In this document: one piece after another, positions 18,576 through 26,767 of the stretch
Layout of the letters: each line of letters begins with the position of its first letter
How positions within the stretch are numbered: position 1 is the stretch's first letter
DNA from: Saccharopolyspora shandongensis
Lineage (GTDB): Bacteria > Actinomycetota > Actinomycetes > Mycobacteriales > Pseudonocardiaceae
Direction: 5' to 3'
Length of the DNA: 64,000 nt
Assembly: GCF_900106995.1 (NCBI RefSeq)
Contig: NZ_FNOK01000005.1
Coordinates: 62,001-126,000 of the forward strand
The notes under the pieces: generated by a model
Databases searched by the model: none
What the model saw: the letters and a program-made list of their open reading frames with translations, nothing else
Told to the model about the DNA's origin: nothing
Program-made: the position numbers and the translations under genes

Positions 18576-20171
18576 GTGACCAACGCAAGCCGTCCTGTCG
18601 TCCTGATCGCCGAGAAGCTGGCACCGTCCGTGATCGACGCCCTCGGGGACGAGGTCGAGATCCGCAACGTGGACGGCACCGACCGGCCGGCGTTGCTCGA
18701 CGCCGTCGCCGACGCCGATGCGCTGCTGGTCCGCTCCGCCACCAAGGTCGACGCCGAGGTGCTTTCGGCGGCGAAGAAGCTCAAGGTCGTCGCCCGCGCC
18801 GGGGTCGGTCTGGACAACGTCGAGGTGCCCGCCGCCACCGAGCGCGGCGTGATGGTGGTCAACGCCCCCACCTCCAACATCGTCTCGGCCGCCGAGCACG
18901 CGATGGCGCTGCTGCTCGCGGTCGCGCGCAACGTCGCGCAGGCCGACGCCAGCCTCAAGGCCGGCGAGTGGAAGCGCAGCTCCTACACCGGCGTGGAGCT
19001 CAACGGCAAGACCGTCGGCGTGGTCGGCCTGGGCAAGATCGGCCAGCTGTTCGCGCAGCGCGTCGCCGCCTTCGGCACCAAGCTGATCGCCTACGACCCC
19101 TACGTGTCGGCGGGTCGCGCCGCGCAGCTGGGCATCGAGCTGGTCTCGCTCGACGAGCTGCTGGCCCGCGCCGACGCGATCTCCATCCACCTGCCGAAGA
19201 CCGCCGAGACCCTCGGCCTCATCGGCGCCGAGGAGCTGAAGAAGGCCAAGCCGGGCCTGCTGGTCGTCAACGCCGCCCGCGGCGGCCTGATCGACGAGGA
19301 CGCGCTGGTCGACGCGCTGCGCAACGGCCAGATCGGCGGCGCGGGCATCGACGTCTTCAAGACCGAGCCGACCACCGAGAGCCCGCTGTTCGAGCTGTCC
19401 AACGTGGTCGTCACCCCGCACCTGGGCGCGTCCACCGTCGAGGCGCAGGACCGCGCGGGCACCGACGTCGCCCGCTCGGTGCGGCTGGCGCTGCGCGGCG
19501 ACTTCGTGCCGGACGCCGTCAACGTGCAGGGCGGCGTGGTCGGCGAGGAGGTCCGCCCGTACCTGTCGCTGACCCAGAAGCTGGGCCAGGTGCTGGCCGC
19601 GCTGGTCGGCAGCACGCCGAGCTCGGTGACCATCGAGGCCCGCGGTGAGCTGGCCGACGAGGATGTCTCGGTGCTGCAGCTGGCGGCGCTGCGCGGCGTT
19701 TTCGCCGGCGCCGTGGAGAACCAGGTGACCTTCGTCAACGCGCCGCAGCTGGCCGAGGACCTGGGCGTGCAGGTGGAGGTCAAGACCTCCTCGGAGAGCC
19801 CGAACCACCGCAGCGTGGTGTCGGTGCGCGCGGGCTTGCCGGACGGCCGCACCGCCGTGGTCTCGGGCGCGCTGTCCGGGTCGAACCAGGTGGAGAAGCT
19901 GGTCGAGGTCAACGGCCGGCACTTCGACCTGCGGGCCGAGGGCAACGTGCTGCTGCTGGAGTACCCGGACCGGCCGGGCGTGATGGGCCGGGTCGGCACC
20001 CTGCTCGGCGAGGTGGGCGTGAACATCGAGGCGGCGATGGTCAGCCAGACCACGGAGCGCTCGGACGCGATCATGTTGCTGCGCGTGGACCGTCCGGTCG
20101 AGCCGGGCGTGCTGGAGCCGATCGGCGCCGCGGTCGGTGCGCGCATCGTGCGCACCGTCAGCTTCGAGTAA
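18576..20171 (+). CDS. serA: D-3-phosphoglycerate dehydrogenase
   Basis: 531 residues, the long actinobacterial form (M. tuberculosis SerA1 has 528). It catalyses the first step of serine synthesis. The N-terminal part has the split substrate domain and the NAD domain (VGVVGLGKIGQLFAQRVAAF). Catalytic motifs are NAARGGLIDEDAL and VVVTPHLGASTVEAQDRAG. The intervening domain spans about 320-450. The C-terminal ACT domain (LLLEYPDRPGVMGRVGTLLG) binds serine. GTG 18576 has ATGGAG upstream. The window has no serC or serB. Confidence 0.96.
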   Translation: MTNASRPVVLIAEKLAPSVIDALGDEVEIRNVDGTDRPALLDAVADADALLVRSATKVDAEVLSAAKKLKVVARAGVGLDNVEVPAATERGVMVVNAPTSNIVSAAEHAMALLLAVARNVAQADASLKAGEWKRSSYTGVELNGKTVGVVGLGKIGQLFAQRVAAFGTKLIAYDPYVSAGRAAQLGIELVSLDELLARADAISIHLPKTAETLGLIGAEELKKAKPGLLVVNAARGGLIDEDALVDALRNGQIGGAGIDVFKTEPTTESPLFELSNVVVTPHLGASTVEAQDRAGTDVARSVRLALRGDFVPDAVNVQGGVVGEEVRPYLSLTQKLGQVLAALVGSTPSSVTIEARGELADEDVSVLQLAALRGVFAGAVENQVTFVNAPQLAEDLGVQVEVKTSSESPNHRSVVSVRAGLPDGRTAVVSGALSGSNQVEKLVEVNGRHFDLRAEGNVLLLEYPDRPGVMGRVGTLLGEVGVNIEAAMVSQTTERSDAIMLLRVDRPVEPGVLEPIGAAVGARIVRTVSFE

Positions 20172-20182
20172 CTCGAACGAGT

Positions 20183-20223
20183 GACACGGGGGCCGTTCCA
20201 TGATGTGGGACGGCCCCCGTGTC
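20183..20223 (+). terminator. Terminator after serA
   Basis: Perfect 14-bp stem GACACGGGGGCCGT with a 13-nt loop, 12 nt past the stop; no T run. Confidence 0.75.
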
Positions 20224-20258
20224 GTGCCAGGGATCGATGGTCATCTCACTCCAATGGG

Positions 20259-20277
20259 TGTCCCACGTTCTGGGACA
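20259..20277. promoter_or_regulatory. Candidate IclR-type operator before leuB
   Basis: TGTCCCACGTTCTGGGACA is a 7-5-7 inverted repeat, 110 nt before leuB. It shares TCCC-N4-TCTGGGA with the repeat at 33262-33280 between the iclR gene and leuC. A common site for the leucine regulator is inferred. Confidence 0.5.
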
Positions 20278-20386
20278 TATCATCCAATTGGTGGGCCCGG
20301 CATGCCGCTGCCCGCAGTCGTGCCGGTAGCCTTCGGCTCAACAGTTCGAGCCCCGCGGGTCGGGGTGGTTCTCGGGAGGTGTGTAG

Positions 20387-21430
20387 ATGCGGCTCGCTGT
20401 GATCCCCGGCGACGGGATCGGGCCGGAGGTTATTGCCGAGGCACTCAAGGTCCTCGGCGAGGTGGTGCCGGATACCGAGATCACTCGTTACGACCTGGGA
20501 GCGGCGCGCTGGCACGCGACCGGGGAGCTGCTGCCCGAGTCCGTGCTGGGTGAACTCCGCCAGCACGACGCGATCCTGCTCGGCGCCGTCGGCGACCCGA
20601 CGGTGCCCAGCGGCATCCTGGAGCGCGGCCTGCTGCTGCGGCTGCGCTTCGAGCTCGACCACCACGTGAACCTGCGGCCGGCCCGGCTCTACCCGGGCGT
20701 GAAGAGTCCGGTGGTCGACCCCGGCGAGATCGACATGGTCGTGGTTCGCGAGGGTACCGAGGGTCCGTACGCGGGCAACGGCGGTCTGCTCCGCAAGGAC
20801 ACCACGCACGAGATCGCGACCGAGGTCAGCATCAACACCGCGTTCGGCGTGGAGCGGGTGGTGCGCGACGCGTTCGCCCGCGCCGCCTCCCGGCCGCGCA
20901 GGCACCTGACGCTGGTGCACAAGACCAACGTGCTCACCCACGCCGGATCGTTGTGGTCGCGCGTGGTGGAAGAGGTCTCGCTGCAGTACCCGGACGTGAC
21001 CGTCGCCTACCAGCACGTGGACGCCACCATGATCCACCTGGTCACCGACCCGTCCCGGTTCGACGTGATCGTCACCGACAACCTCTTCGGCGACATCATC
21101 ACGGACCTGGCGGGTGCCGTCACCGGTGGCATCGGCCTGGCGGCCAGCGGCAACATCGATGCCACCCGCCGTAACCCGAGCATGTTCGAGCCGGTGCACG
21201 GCAGCGCGCCGGACATCGCCGGGCAGGGCGTGGCGGACCCGACCGCGGCGGTGCTGTCGGTCGCGATGCTGCTCGACCACGTCGGCCTGACCGAGGCCGC
21301 CAGGCGGGTCGAGGCGTCGGTGGCGTTCGACCTGGCCACCCGCGACCACTCGGCGCCGGGCGCGACCTTCGCGATCGGCGACCGCCTCGCGGCGCTGGTC
21401 TCCTCCCGCGAGGTCGCCCCGCAGTCCTGA
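20387..21430 (+). CDS. leuB: 3-isopropylmalate dehydrogenase
   Basis: 347 residues. It oxidatively decarboxylates 3-isopropylmalate in leucine synthesis, using NAD+. The N-terminus is [14 protein letters not shown], the substrate Arg cluster is in [20 protein letters not shown], and the metal and cofactor motifs are [20 protein letters not shown] and [15 protein letters not shown]. The length suits the short actinobacterial type. GGGAGGT lies directly upstream of ATG 20387. It stands alone between two terminators, so control is probably by the inverted repeat upstream. Confidence 0.96.
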   Translation: MRLAVIPGDGIGPEVIAEALKVLGEVVPDTEITRYDLGAARWHATGELLPESVLGELRQHDAILLGAVGDPTVPSGILERGLLLRLRFELDHHVNLRPARLYPGVKSPVVDPGEIDMVVVREGTEGPYAGNGGLLRKDTTHEIATEVSINTAFGVERVVRDAFARAASRPRRHLTLVHKTNVLTHAGSLWSRVVEEVSLQYPDVTVAYQHVDATMIHLVTDPSRFDVIVTDNLFGDIITDLAGAVTGGIGLAASGNIDATRRNPSMFEPVHGSAPDIAGQGVADPTAAVLSVAMLLDHVGLTEAARRVEASVAFDLATRDHSAPGATFAIGDRLAALVSSREVAPQS

Positions 21431-21446
21431 TCTCGTCCATCGCGTT

Positions 21447-21472
21447 GAGGGCGTCCCGGAAGGGGCGCCCTC
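21447..21472 (+). terminator. Terminator after leuB
   Basis: 11-bp stem GAGGGCGTCCC with one wobble and loop GGAA, followed by TTCGTT. Confidence 0.7.
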
Positions 21473-21480
21473 TTCGTTGC

Positions 21481-21512
21481 CCTCATGTGCAACTCGTGAG
21501 TTGCACATGAGG
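21481..21512. promoter_or_regulatory. Operator 1 of the SRPBCC-ArsR operon
   Basis: Perfect 15-bp arms CCTCATGTGCAACTC around GT. Core GTGCAACTC-GT-GAGTTGCAC is shared with operator 2; the centres are 33 bp apart, about three helical turns. Confidence 0.6.
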
Positions 21513-21519
21513 CGATGGG

Positions 21520-21539
21520 GTGCAACCCTGGGGTTGCAC
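21520..21539. promoter_or_regulatory. Operator 2 of the SRPBCC-ArsR operon
   Basis: GTGCAACCCTGGGGTTGCAC, a perfect 9-2-9 palindrome 21 bp before the start codon. Its position suits a block to transcription. Binding by the ArsR protein encoded two genes on is inferred. Confidence 0.6.
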
Positions 21540-21560
21540 AACCGTTGGATTGGAGTGGGC

Positions 21561-22004
21561 ATGGTTTCCGACCGGATCGAACGCGAGATCGTCATCGAGG
21601 CGCCTGCGGAGCAGGTGTGGGCGGCACTGCTGGAACCCGAGTTCTGGCTCGGCGAGGCGGATCCGACCGGCGTCGAGGTAGGGGAGGGCAGCAGGCTGGT
21701 CTCGGAGCACACCGAGTACGGCACCTTCCCGCAGCTGATCGAGAAGCTGGATCCGCACCGCTACCTCGCCTACCGCTGGGCGAGCGCCTTCCCCGGCGAG
21801 GAGCCCGCGGCGGGCAACTCGACACTGGTCGAGTTCACCCTCACCGAGGAGAGTGGAACGACCCGGCTGCGCGTGGTCGAGAGCGGGTTCGCCGCACTCG
21901 CCGCGTCGGAGGAGACGCGGCGCGGCGCGGTCGACGACAACACCGGCGGCTGGGAACAGGTGCTGGACGAGGTCAAGCAGAAGGTGGAGAAGCGGCAGGC
22001 GTGA
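21561..22004 (+). CDS. SRPBCC (AHSA1-like) family protein
   Basis: 147 residues with the START/Bet v1-like fold of the AHSA1 group. The start IEREIVIEAPAEQVWAALLE is typical, as is the C-terminal GGWEQVLDEVKQKVEKR. Such proteins bind small hydrophobic ligands; this ligand is unknown. ATG 21561 has TTGGAG upstream; the frame opens 84 nt earlier but across the operators. The stop overlaps the ArsR start (GTGA), the common AHSA1-ArsR pairing. Confidence 0.85.
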   Translation: MVSDRIEREIVIEAPAEQVWAALLEPEFWLGEADPTGVEVGEGSRLVSEHTEYGTFPQLIEKLDPHRYLAYRWASAFPGEEPAAGNSTLVEFTLTEESGTTRLRVVESGFAALAASEETRRGAVDDNTGGWEQVLDEVKQKVEKRQA

Positions 22005-22327
22005 CGGAGCACGGTGAGGTCGACGAGGTGCTGGCGGCGCTGGCCGATCCGACCAGGCGGCAGCTCGTGGACCTGCTCGGCGAGCGCGGTGAGGCCAGCG
22101 CGACGGCGCTGGCCGCCGCGCTACCGGTGTCGCGGCAGGCGGTCGTCAAGCACCTGGCGGTGCTGGAGAACGCGGGCCTGGTGACGTCGAACCGGGTGGG
22201 GCGGGAGGTCCGCTTCGCGATCCGGTCGGAGCCGCTGGCGGCGACGGCGCGCTGGCTGGAGTCCCGCGCCGCCAGGTGGGATCGGCGCCTGGCGGCGCTC
22301 AAGCGCCGCGCCGAATCCGGGCAGTAG
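22001..22327 (+). CDS. ArsR-family transcriptional regulator
   Basis: 108-residue winged-helix repressor: ALADPTRRQLVDLLGERGEA, recognition helix region LPVSRQAVVKHLAVLENAGL, then the wing VTSNRVGREVRFAI. No Cys metal-site motif is present, so it is not a classical metal sensor and probably belongs to the SdpR/AHSA1-linked group. GTG overlaps the SRPBCC stop. It probably represses its own operon through the two GTGCAAC palindromes upstream. Confidence 0.88.
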   Translation: MTEHGEVDEVLAALADPTRRQLVDLLGERGEASATALAAALPVSRQAVVKHLAVLENAGLVTSNRVGREVRFAIRSEPLAATARWLESRAARWDRRLAALKRRAESGQ

Positions 22328-22399
22328 GCCGGCGTGCCCGGATGGTGGGACGACGTGGTCGTCTGGTGGTCCGGTGCCGGGTTGTGGCAGCATGGGTTC

Positions 22400-22444
22400 G
22401 TGGCTTTCCGCAGTGTGATCATTATTGGCGAGCGCGCCGGGTAG
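22400..22444 (+). CDS. cimA leader peptide
   Basis: 14-residue ORF MAFRSVIIIGERAG from GTG 22400 to TAG. It holds Val and three consecutive Ile codons, as expected for attenuation by Ile-tRNA supply before an isoleucine-pathway gene. The last four codons form the left arm of an 11-bp hairpin. No ribosome binding site is visible; translation may be leaderless. Confidence 0.65.
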   Translation: MAFRSVIIIGERAG

Positions 22445-22497
22445 ACGATTCCGCACCCCGGCGCGCTGACCTCTCGCATCTGCGGGGGGTCTTTTTT
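22431..22497 (+). terminator. cimA transcription attenuator
   Basis: Hairpin 1:2 is a perfect 11-bp stem, AGCGCGCCGGG (22431-22441) with 22457-22467. The adjacent terminator stem GACCTCTCGC (22468-22477) pairs with GCGGGGGGTC (22482-22491) with two wobbles and is followed by TTTTTT. The layout copies that of ilvB. Confidence 0.7.
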
Positions 22498-22550
22498 GTT
22501 GCCTGCGCCGCCGCTTCCACCCCATCTCCGACGCCGACAGGAGAAATCCA

Positions 22551-24185
22551 GTGACCCGCACCAACCCGGCCGGAACGCCGCTGGGCGACGACTTCCACGT
22601 CTACGACACGACCCTGCGGGACGGCGCGCAGCGCGAGGGCATTTCCTACTCCGTCACCGACAAGCTCGCCGTCGCGCGGCTGCTGGATTCGCTGGGCGTC
22701 GGCTTCATCGAAGGCGGCTGGCCCGGCGCGCTGCCCAAGGACACGGAGTTCTTCCACCGCGCCGCCGAAGGCGAACTCGACCTCCGGCACGCCGCCCTCG
22801 TCGCCTTCGGCTCCACCCGGCGGGCCGGGACCAAAGTGGACGAAGATCCGCAGGTGCGGGCACTGCTGGAGTCGCGCGCCCCGGTGGTGACGCTGGTGGC
22901 CAAATCGGACCGACGGCACATCGAGCGGGCGCTGCGCACCGATGTGGCCGAGAACTGCGCGATGGTCGCCGACACGGTGCGCTACCTGGTCGGGGAGGGC
23001 CGCCGGGTGTTCCTCGACGCCGAGCACTTCTTCGACGGCTACGCCTTCGATCCCGACACCTCGCTGCGCGTGCTGGACGCCGCCGCCGGCGCGGGCGCGG
23101 ATGTCGTCGTGCTGTGCGACACCAACGGCGGGCAGCTGCCGCTGCAACTGGCCGAGACGGTCCGCGAAGTCGTGTCGCGCACGGGATTCCGCGTCGGCAT
23201 CCACTGCCAGGACGACACCGGCTGCGCGGTGGCCAACAGCGTCGCCGCCGTGCAGGCCGGCGCGACTCACGTGCAGTGCACCGCCAACGGCTACGGGGAG
23301 CGGGCGGGCAACGCGGATCTGTTCGCCGTGATCGGCAATCTCGCCGTGAAACTGGAGATGCCGGTGTTGCCGGTGGGAAAGCTGCGCGAGCTGACCAGGG
23401 TTTCGCACGCGCTGGCCGAGATCGCCAACCTCGCGCCGGACACGCACCAGGCCTACGTCGGCCAGTCGGCCTTCGCGCACAAGGCGGGGCTGCACGCGAG
23501 CGCGATCAAAGTGGACCCCGAGCTGTACAACCACATCGATCCGGCGCTGGTGGGCAACGGGATGCGGGTGCTGGTCACCGAGATGGCCGGGCGCGCCAGC
23601 CTGGAGCTCAAGGGCGCCGAGCTCGGCCTCGACCTCGCGGAGTCGCCGGCCGCCGTCACCGGCGCGGTGCGCCGGGTGAAGGAACTGGAAGCGCGCGGCT
23701 GGTCCTTCGAAGCGGCCGACGCGTCGCTGGAACTGCTGCTGCGCGGCGAAATGGCCGCCGTGGCAGACGGCGATCCGGTCGAGGCGCCGTTCGAGCTGGA
23801 GTCCTATCGCGTCGTGCTCGACCACCGATCGGACGGCGAGACGGTTTCCGAAGCGACGGTCAAGGTGCACGTCGCGGGGGAGCGCGTGATCGCCACGACA
23901 GAAGGGAACGGGCCCGTCAACGCCCTCGACGCGGCGCTGCGCAAGGCGCTGGTCCCGCACCTGCCCTGGCTGGAATCCGTTGAGCTGGCCGACTACAAGG
24001 TGCGCATCCTCATCGACGCGCCAGGCACCGACGCGGTCACCCGCGTGCTCGTCGAATCCCGCGACGGCGAGGAGGAGTGGACCACGGTGGGCGTGCACGG
24101 CAACATCGTCGAGGCGAGCTGGCTCGCGCTCTGCGACGCGCTGGTGTACAAGGCCCTGCGGCGCAACACGATCAGCACCCGCTGA
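22551..24185 (+). CDS. cimA: Citramalate synthase
   Basis: 544 residues of the LeuA/CimA family, with the CimA-type start VYDTTLRDGAQREGISYSVT. The DRE-TIM barrel metal and substrate residues include the Asp and Arg of TLRDGAQ and ECTANGYGERAGNAD-like spacing (CTANGYGERAGNAD). The C-terminal LeuA dimer/regulatory domain spans about 400-540. It condenses pyruvate and acetyl-CoA to citramalate, giving 2-oxobutyrate for isoleucine without threonine deaminase. GTG 22551 has AGGAGA upstream. The isoleucine-rich leader peptide upstream supports the assignment over 2-isopropylmalate synthase. Confidence 0.9.
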   Translation: MTRTNPAGTPLGDDFHVYDTTLRDGAQREGISYSVTDKLAVARLLDSLGVGFIEGGWPGALPKDTEFFHRAAEGELDLRHAALVAFGSTRRAGTKVDEDPQVRALLESRAPVVTLVAKSDRRHIERALRTDVAENCAMVADTVRYLVGEGRRVFLDAEHFFDGYAFDPDTSLRVLDAAAGAGADVVVLCDTNGGQLPLQLAETVREVVSRTGFRVGIHCQDDTGCAVANSVAAVQAGATHVQCTANGYGERAGNADLFAVIGNLAVKLEMPVLPVGKLRELTRVSHALAEIANLAPDTHQAYVGQSAFAHKAGLHASAIKVDPELYNHIDPALVGNGMRVLVTEMAGRASLELKGAELGLDLAESPAAVTGAVRRVKELEARGWSFEAADASLELLLRGEMAAVADGDPVEAPFELESYRVVLDHRSDGETVSEATVKVHVAGERVIATTEGNGPVNALDAALRKALVPHLPWLESVELADYKVRILIDAPGTDAVTRVLVESRDGEEEWTTVGVHGNIVEASWLALCDALVYKALRRNTISTR

Positions 24186-24204
24186 GCCGGGAAGCAGCGA
24201 GACA

Positions 24205-24262
24205 GGTCCGTCCTCGTCGGATCGCAGTTTCAATTGGAACTGCGATCCGACGAGGACGGACC
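24205..24262 (+). terminator. Terminator after cimA, perfect 25-bp stem
   Basis: Arms 24205-24229 and 24238-24262 are exact complements, starting GGTCCGTCCTCGTCGG. The loop is TCAATTGG. CAGTTTCAATTG across the apex also occurs in the ends of repeat copy A. No T run follows. Confidence 0.8.
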
Positions 24263-24346
24263 GCGGCAGGTCAGGGTGTGCGTGCCCAAGTATGTTGGTC
24301 GTGGGTGCCATCCACCCGAGTCCACTTTCGATTCCGGAGGTTCGTC

Positions 24347-25129
24347 TTGCGCTTGGCACGTGTCGCCCACTCCGACGGGGTGTCGTTCGTCGCACTGGAG
24401 CCGGATCCGGCCGCACCGCAGGAGAAGGTGCTGGCGGTCGAGATCGACCAGCACCCGTTCGGCGACCCGACGTTCACCGGTCGCAAGTGGCCGATGGCCG
24501 ATGTCCGGCTGCTGGCCCCGATCCTGCCCACCAAGGTCATCTGCGTGGGCAAGAACTACGCCGAGCACGCCCGCGAGATGGGCTCGGAACCGCCGGAGAA
24601 CCCGGTGATCTTCATGAAGCCGTCGACCTCGGTGATCGGCCCCAACGCCGCCATCAAGCTGCCGCCGAACTCCGAGCGGGTGGACTTCGAGGGCGAGCTC
24701 GCCGCCGTCGTCGGGCAGCCGTGCAAGGACGTGCCGGAGGCGCGGGGCACCGAAGTGCTGCTGGGCTACACGATCGCCAACGACGTGACCGCGCGCGACC
24801 AGCAGCAGGCCGACGGGCAGTGGACGCGGGCCAAGGGCTACGACACGTTCTGCCCGCTGGGCCCGTGGATCGACACCTCGTTGGACCCGTCGGACCTGGC
24901 GATCCGCACCGATCTGGACGGCGAGCTCAAGCAGAACTCGCGCACGTCGCTGCAGATCCACGACATCGCGGCGCTCGTGTCGTGGATCTCGCGGGTGATG
25001 ACGCTGCTGCCGGGAGACGTGATCCTCACCGGAACCCCGGCGGGCGTGGGCCCGATGCAGGCGGGCCAGAAGGTCTCGGTCTCCATCGACGGCCTGGGCA
25101 CCCTGACCAACCCGGTCCAGCAGGGCTGA
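24347..25129 (+). CDS. Fumarylacetoacetate hydrolase (FAH) family protein
   Basis: 260 residues, the FAH fold of hydrolases, isomerases and decarboxylases acting on oxo-acids. KVICVGKNYAEHAREMG starts the catalytic domain. Metal ligands are in VDFEGELAAVVG and the following Asp of GYTIANDVTARD. The C-terminus has GDVILTGTPAGVGPM. M. tuberculosis has a similar gene (Rv2993c) just before gltX. TTG 24347 is chosen because GGAGG lies 6 nt upstream; the frame opens further up only across the terminator. The substrate is unknown. Confidence 0.88.
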   Translation: MRLARVAHSDGVSFVALEPDPAAPQEKVLAVEIDQHPFGDPTFTGRKWPMADVRLLAPILPTKVICVGKNYAEHAREMGSEPPENPVIFMKPSTSVIGPNAAIKLPPNSERVDFEGELAAVVGQPCKDVPEARGTEVLLGYTIANDVTARDQQQADGQWTRAKGYDTFCPLGPWIDTSLDPSDLAIRTDLDGELKQNSRTSLQIHDIAALVSWISRVMTLLPGDVILTGTPAGVGPMQAGQKVSVSIDGLGTLTNPVQQG

Positions 25130-25142
25130 CGGCCTCCGAGGT

Positions 25143-25423
25143 CCGCGATTCCCATTGAGGTTTCTCATTCTCGTTGTGCGTGGCGGTGCGGGTGGCGGAA
25201 CCTCAGCGTCCGCCTGGGCTGTGGGTGCCCAACCCCGATACACGGCGGTTGGGCCGTCCTCGCCAGGCGAACGTTGAGAACCTGCGGCGGTGCGAGCTGC
25301 GTGGGTGGGCTATGCGCCTGCGGCGCATGCGACTGCTTTCGGGATTCGGTCCGTTGGCTGTCGCGGCTGCGGTCACCAACCACGATAAAAAACGCTCATC
25401 GGCACCTCCAATGGGGATTGCGG
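25143..25423 (+). repeat. Structured intergenic repeat, copy D (281 bp, inverted ends)
   Basis: The ends pair: CCGCGATTCCCATTGAGGT at 25143-25161 with the complement of CCGCAATCCCCATTGGAGGT at 25404-25423. Inner stems are CTCAGCGTCCGCCTGG with CCAGGCGAACGTTGAG (14 Watson-Crick pairs of 16), GCCCAACC/GGTTGGGC, and the hairpin ATGCGCC-TGC-GGCGCAT (25312-25328). It lies 14 bp after the FAH stop and 12 bp from the stop of the convergent FAD gene. Confidence 0.8.
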
Positions 25424-25434
25424 ACGCCCGGTCG

Positions 25435-26664
25435 TCAGCGGAGGGCCGCCTTGGGCGGGCGTTCGCGGACCGCGCCGTAGGCGAGGACGTACGCGGGGAT
25501 CCGGCGCAGCCACGGGGCGTTCGAGACCGCCCGCAGGGGCAGCGGCAGGCGCGCGGTGTTGCCGAAGTCGATTTCCCCGCGCAGCGCCGGGGAGATCACG
25601 TTCTCGTGGATTACCCGCTGCAGCCGCTGGATCAGCACCGTCGTCGGCCAGCGCCGCCGCTGCACCGCTGCGACGTGCCTGCGCTCCAAACGACCTTCGC
25701 GCAGCGGCTCGGCCAGGTGGCGGGCCGCCGCGACGGCGTCCTGCACCGCCAGGTTGATCCCGATGCCGCCGACCGGTGACATCGCGTGCGCCGCGTCGCC
25801 GATGCACAGCAGGCCCGGCACGTGCCACTTGCGCAACCGGTCCAGGGTCACGTGCAGCACCTTGACCTCGTCCCAGCTGCGCACCAGATTCCGCCCGGCC
25901 AGCCAGGGGAAGAAGCGGACCAGGCGCTCGTCGAGCTCCTCGACGGGCCGGTTGCGGCCCTCCGGGTCGGTGCCCTTGCCGATGATCGACGCGACCTGGA
26001 AGTAGTCGCCGCGGTCGAACATGGCGGTGAAGGTGCGTTCCCGGATCAGGCCGATGCCGCCCGCGGGATCGCCGGTCTGCCGCGGGATCCGGAACCACCG
26101 GACGTCCATCGGCGTCGGGAAGTCCTGCAGGCCGAGTTCGGGCATGCCGCGGACGAAGGACTTCCGGCCGTCGCAGGCCACCGTGATGGTGGCGCGCAGC
26201 TCGCCGGTCTCGCCGTCGGCGGTGCGGTAGCGCACCCCGTTGACGCGGCCGCGTTCCCGGATCAGCTCCGTCGCCTCGGTGTTCATCCGCAGGGTGAACG
26301 TCGGTTCCTGCTTGCCCGCGTCGGCCAGCATGGCCAGGAAGTCCCACTGCGGGACCATCGCGATGTAGTTGTACTTCACCTTGAGCGCCTTGAAGTCGCC
26401 GAAGGTGAACAGCTCGCCGGCCGGGCCGATCGGCAGCCGCACCTGGTTCAGGCGGCGCTGCGGGAGTTCGGCGAACCGCTCGGCCAGCCCCAGGTCGTCG
26501 AGGAGTTGCAGCGTGGTGGGGTGCACCGTGTCGCCCCGGAAGTCCCGCAGGAAGTCGCCGTGCTTCTCCAGCACGGTCACCTCGACGCCGGCCCTGGCGA
26601 GCAGCAGCCCCAGCACCATGCCCGCCGGTCCGCCGCCGATCACGCAGCAGGTGGTCCGCTCCAT
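25435..26664 (-). CDS. FAD-dependent monooxygenase (aromatic hydroxylase-like)
   Basis: 409 residues of the group A flavin monooxygenase family. FAD motifs are CVIGGGPAGMVLGLLLARAG at the N-terminus, the DG motif in CDGRKSFVRGMP, and GD in LCIGDAAHAMSPVGGIGIN. No membrane segment. The substrate is unknown; oxidative tailoring or breakdown of an aromatic compound is likely from the family. ATG 26664 has GGAGGGG upstream. A palindrome TTCAAC-N4-GTTGAA sits 19 bp before the start, so a TetR/MarR-type repressor may act, but none is encoded next to it. Confidence 0.88.
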   Translation of the reverse strand: MERTTCCVIGGGPAGMVLGLLLARAGVEVTVLEKHGDFLRDFRGDTVHPTTLQLLDDLGLAERFAELPQRRLNQVRLPIGPAGELFTFGDFKALKVKYNYIAMVPQWDFLAMLADAGKQEPTFTLRMNTEATELIRERGRVNGVRYRTADGETGELRATITVACDGRKSFVRGMPELGLQDFPTPMDVRWFRIPRQTGDPAGGIGLIRERTFTAMFDRGDYFQVASIIGKGTDPEGRNRPVEELDERLVRFFPWLAGRNLVRSWDEVKVLHVTLDRLRKWHVPGLLCIGDAAHAMSPVGGIGINLAVQDAVAAARHLAEPLREGRLERRHVAAVQRRRWPTTVLIQRLQRVIHENVISPALRGEIDFGNTARLPLPLRAVSNAPWLRRIPAYVLAYGAVRERPPKAALR

Positions 26665-26682
26665 CGCGATCCCCTCCAGTAT

Positions 26683-26698
26683 TTCAACGGGTGTTGAA
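26683..26698. promoter_or_regulatory. Candidate operator of the FAD monooxygenase
   Basis: TTCAACGGGTGTTGAA, 6-4-6 palindrome extended by TAT/ATA on the outside, between the monooxygenase and gltX. Confidence 0.5.
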
Positions 26699-26752
26699 TA
26701 AGTTCAGGATGCCTCGCCCGGATGCCCCCGTCAACCGCCGACGGCGGGTGAC

Positions 26753-26758
26753 TACGCT
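26753..26758 (+). promoter_or_regulatory. -10 box of gltX
   Basis: TACGCT ends 9 nt before ATG 26768; the 5' leader would be only 2-3 nt and lacks an RBS. Confidence 0.5.
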
Positions 26759-26767
26759 GGATGTGTT

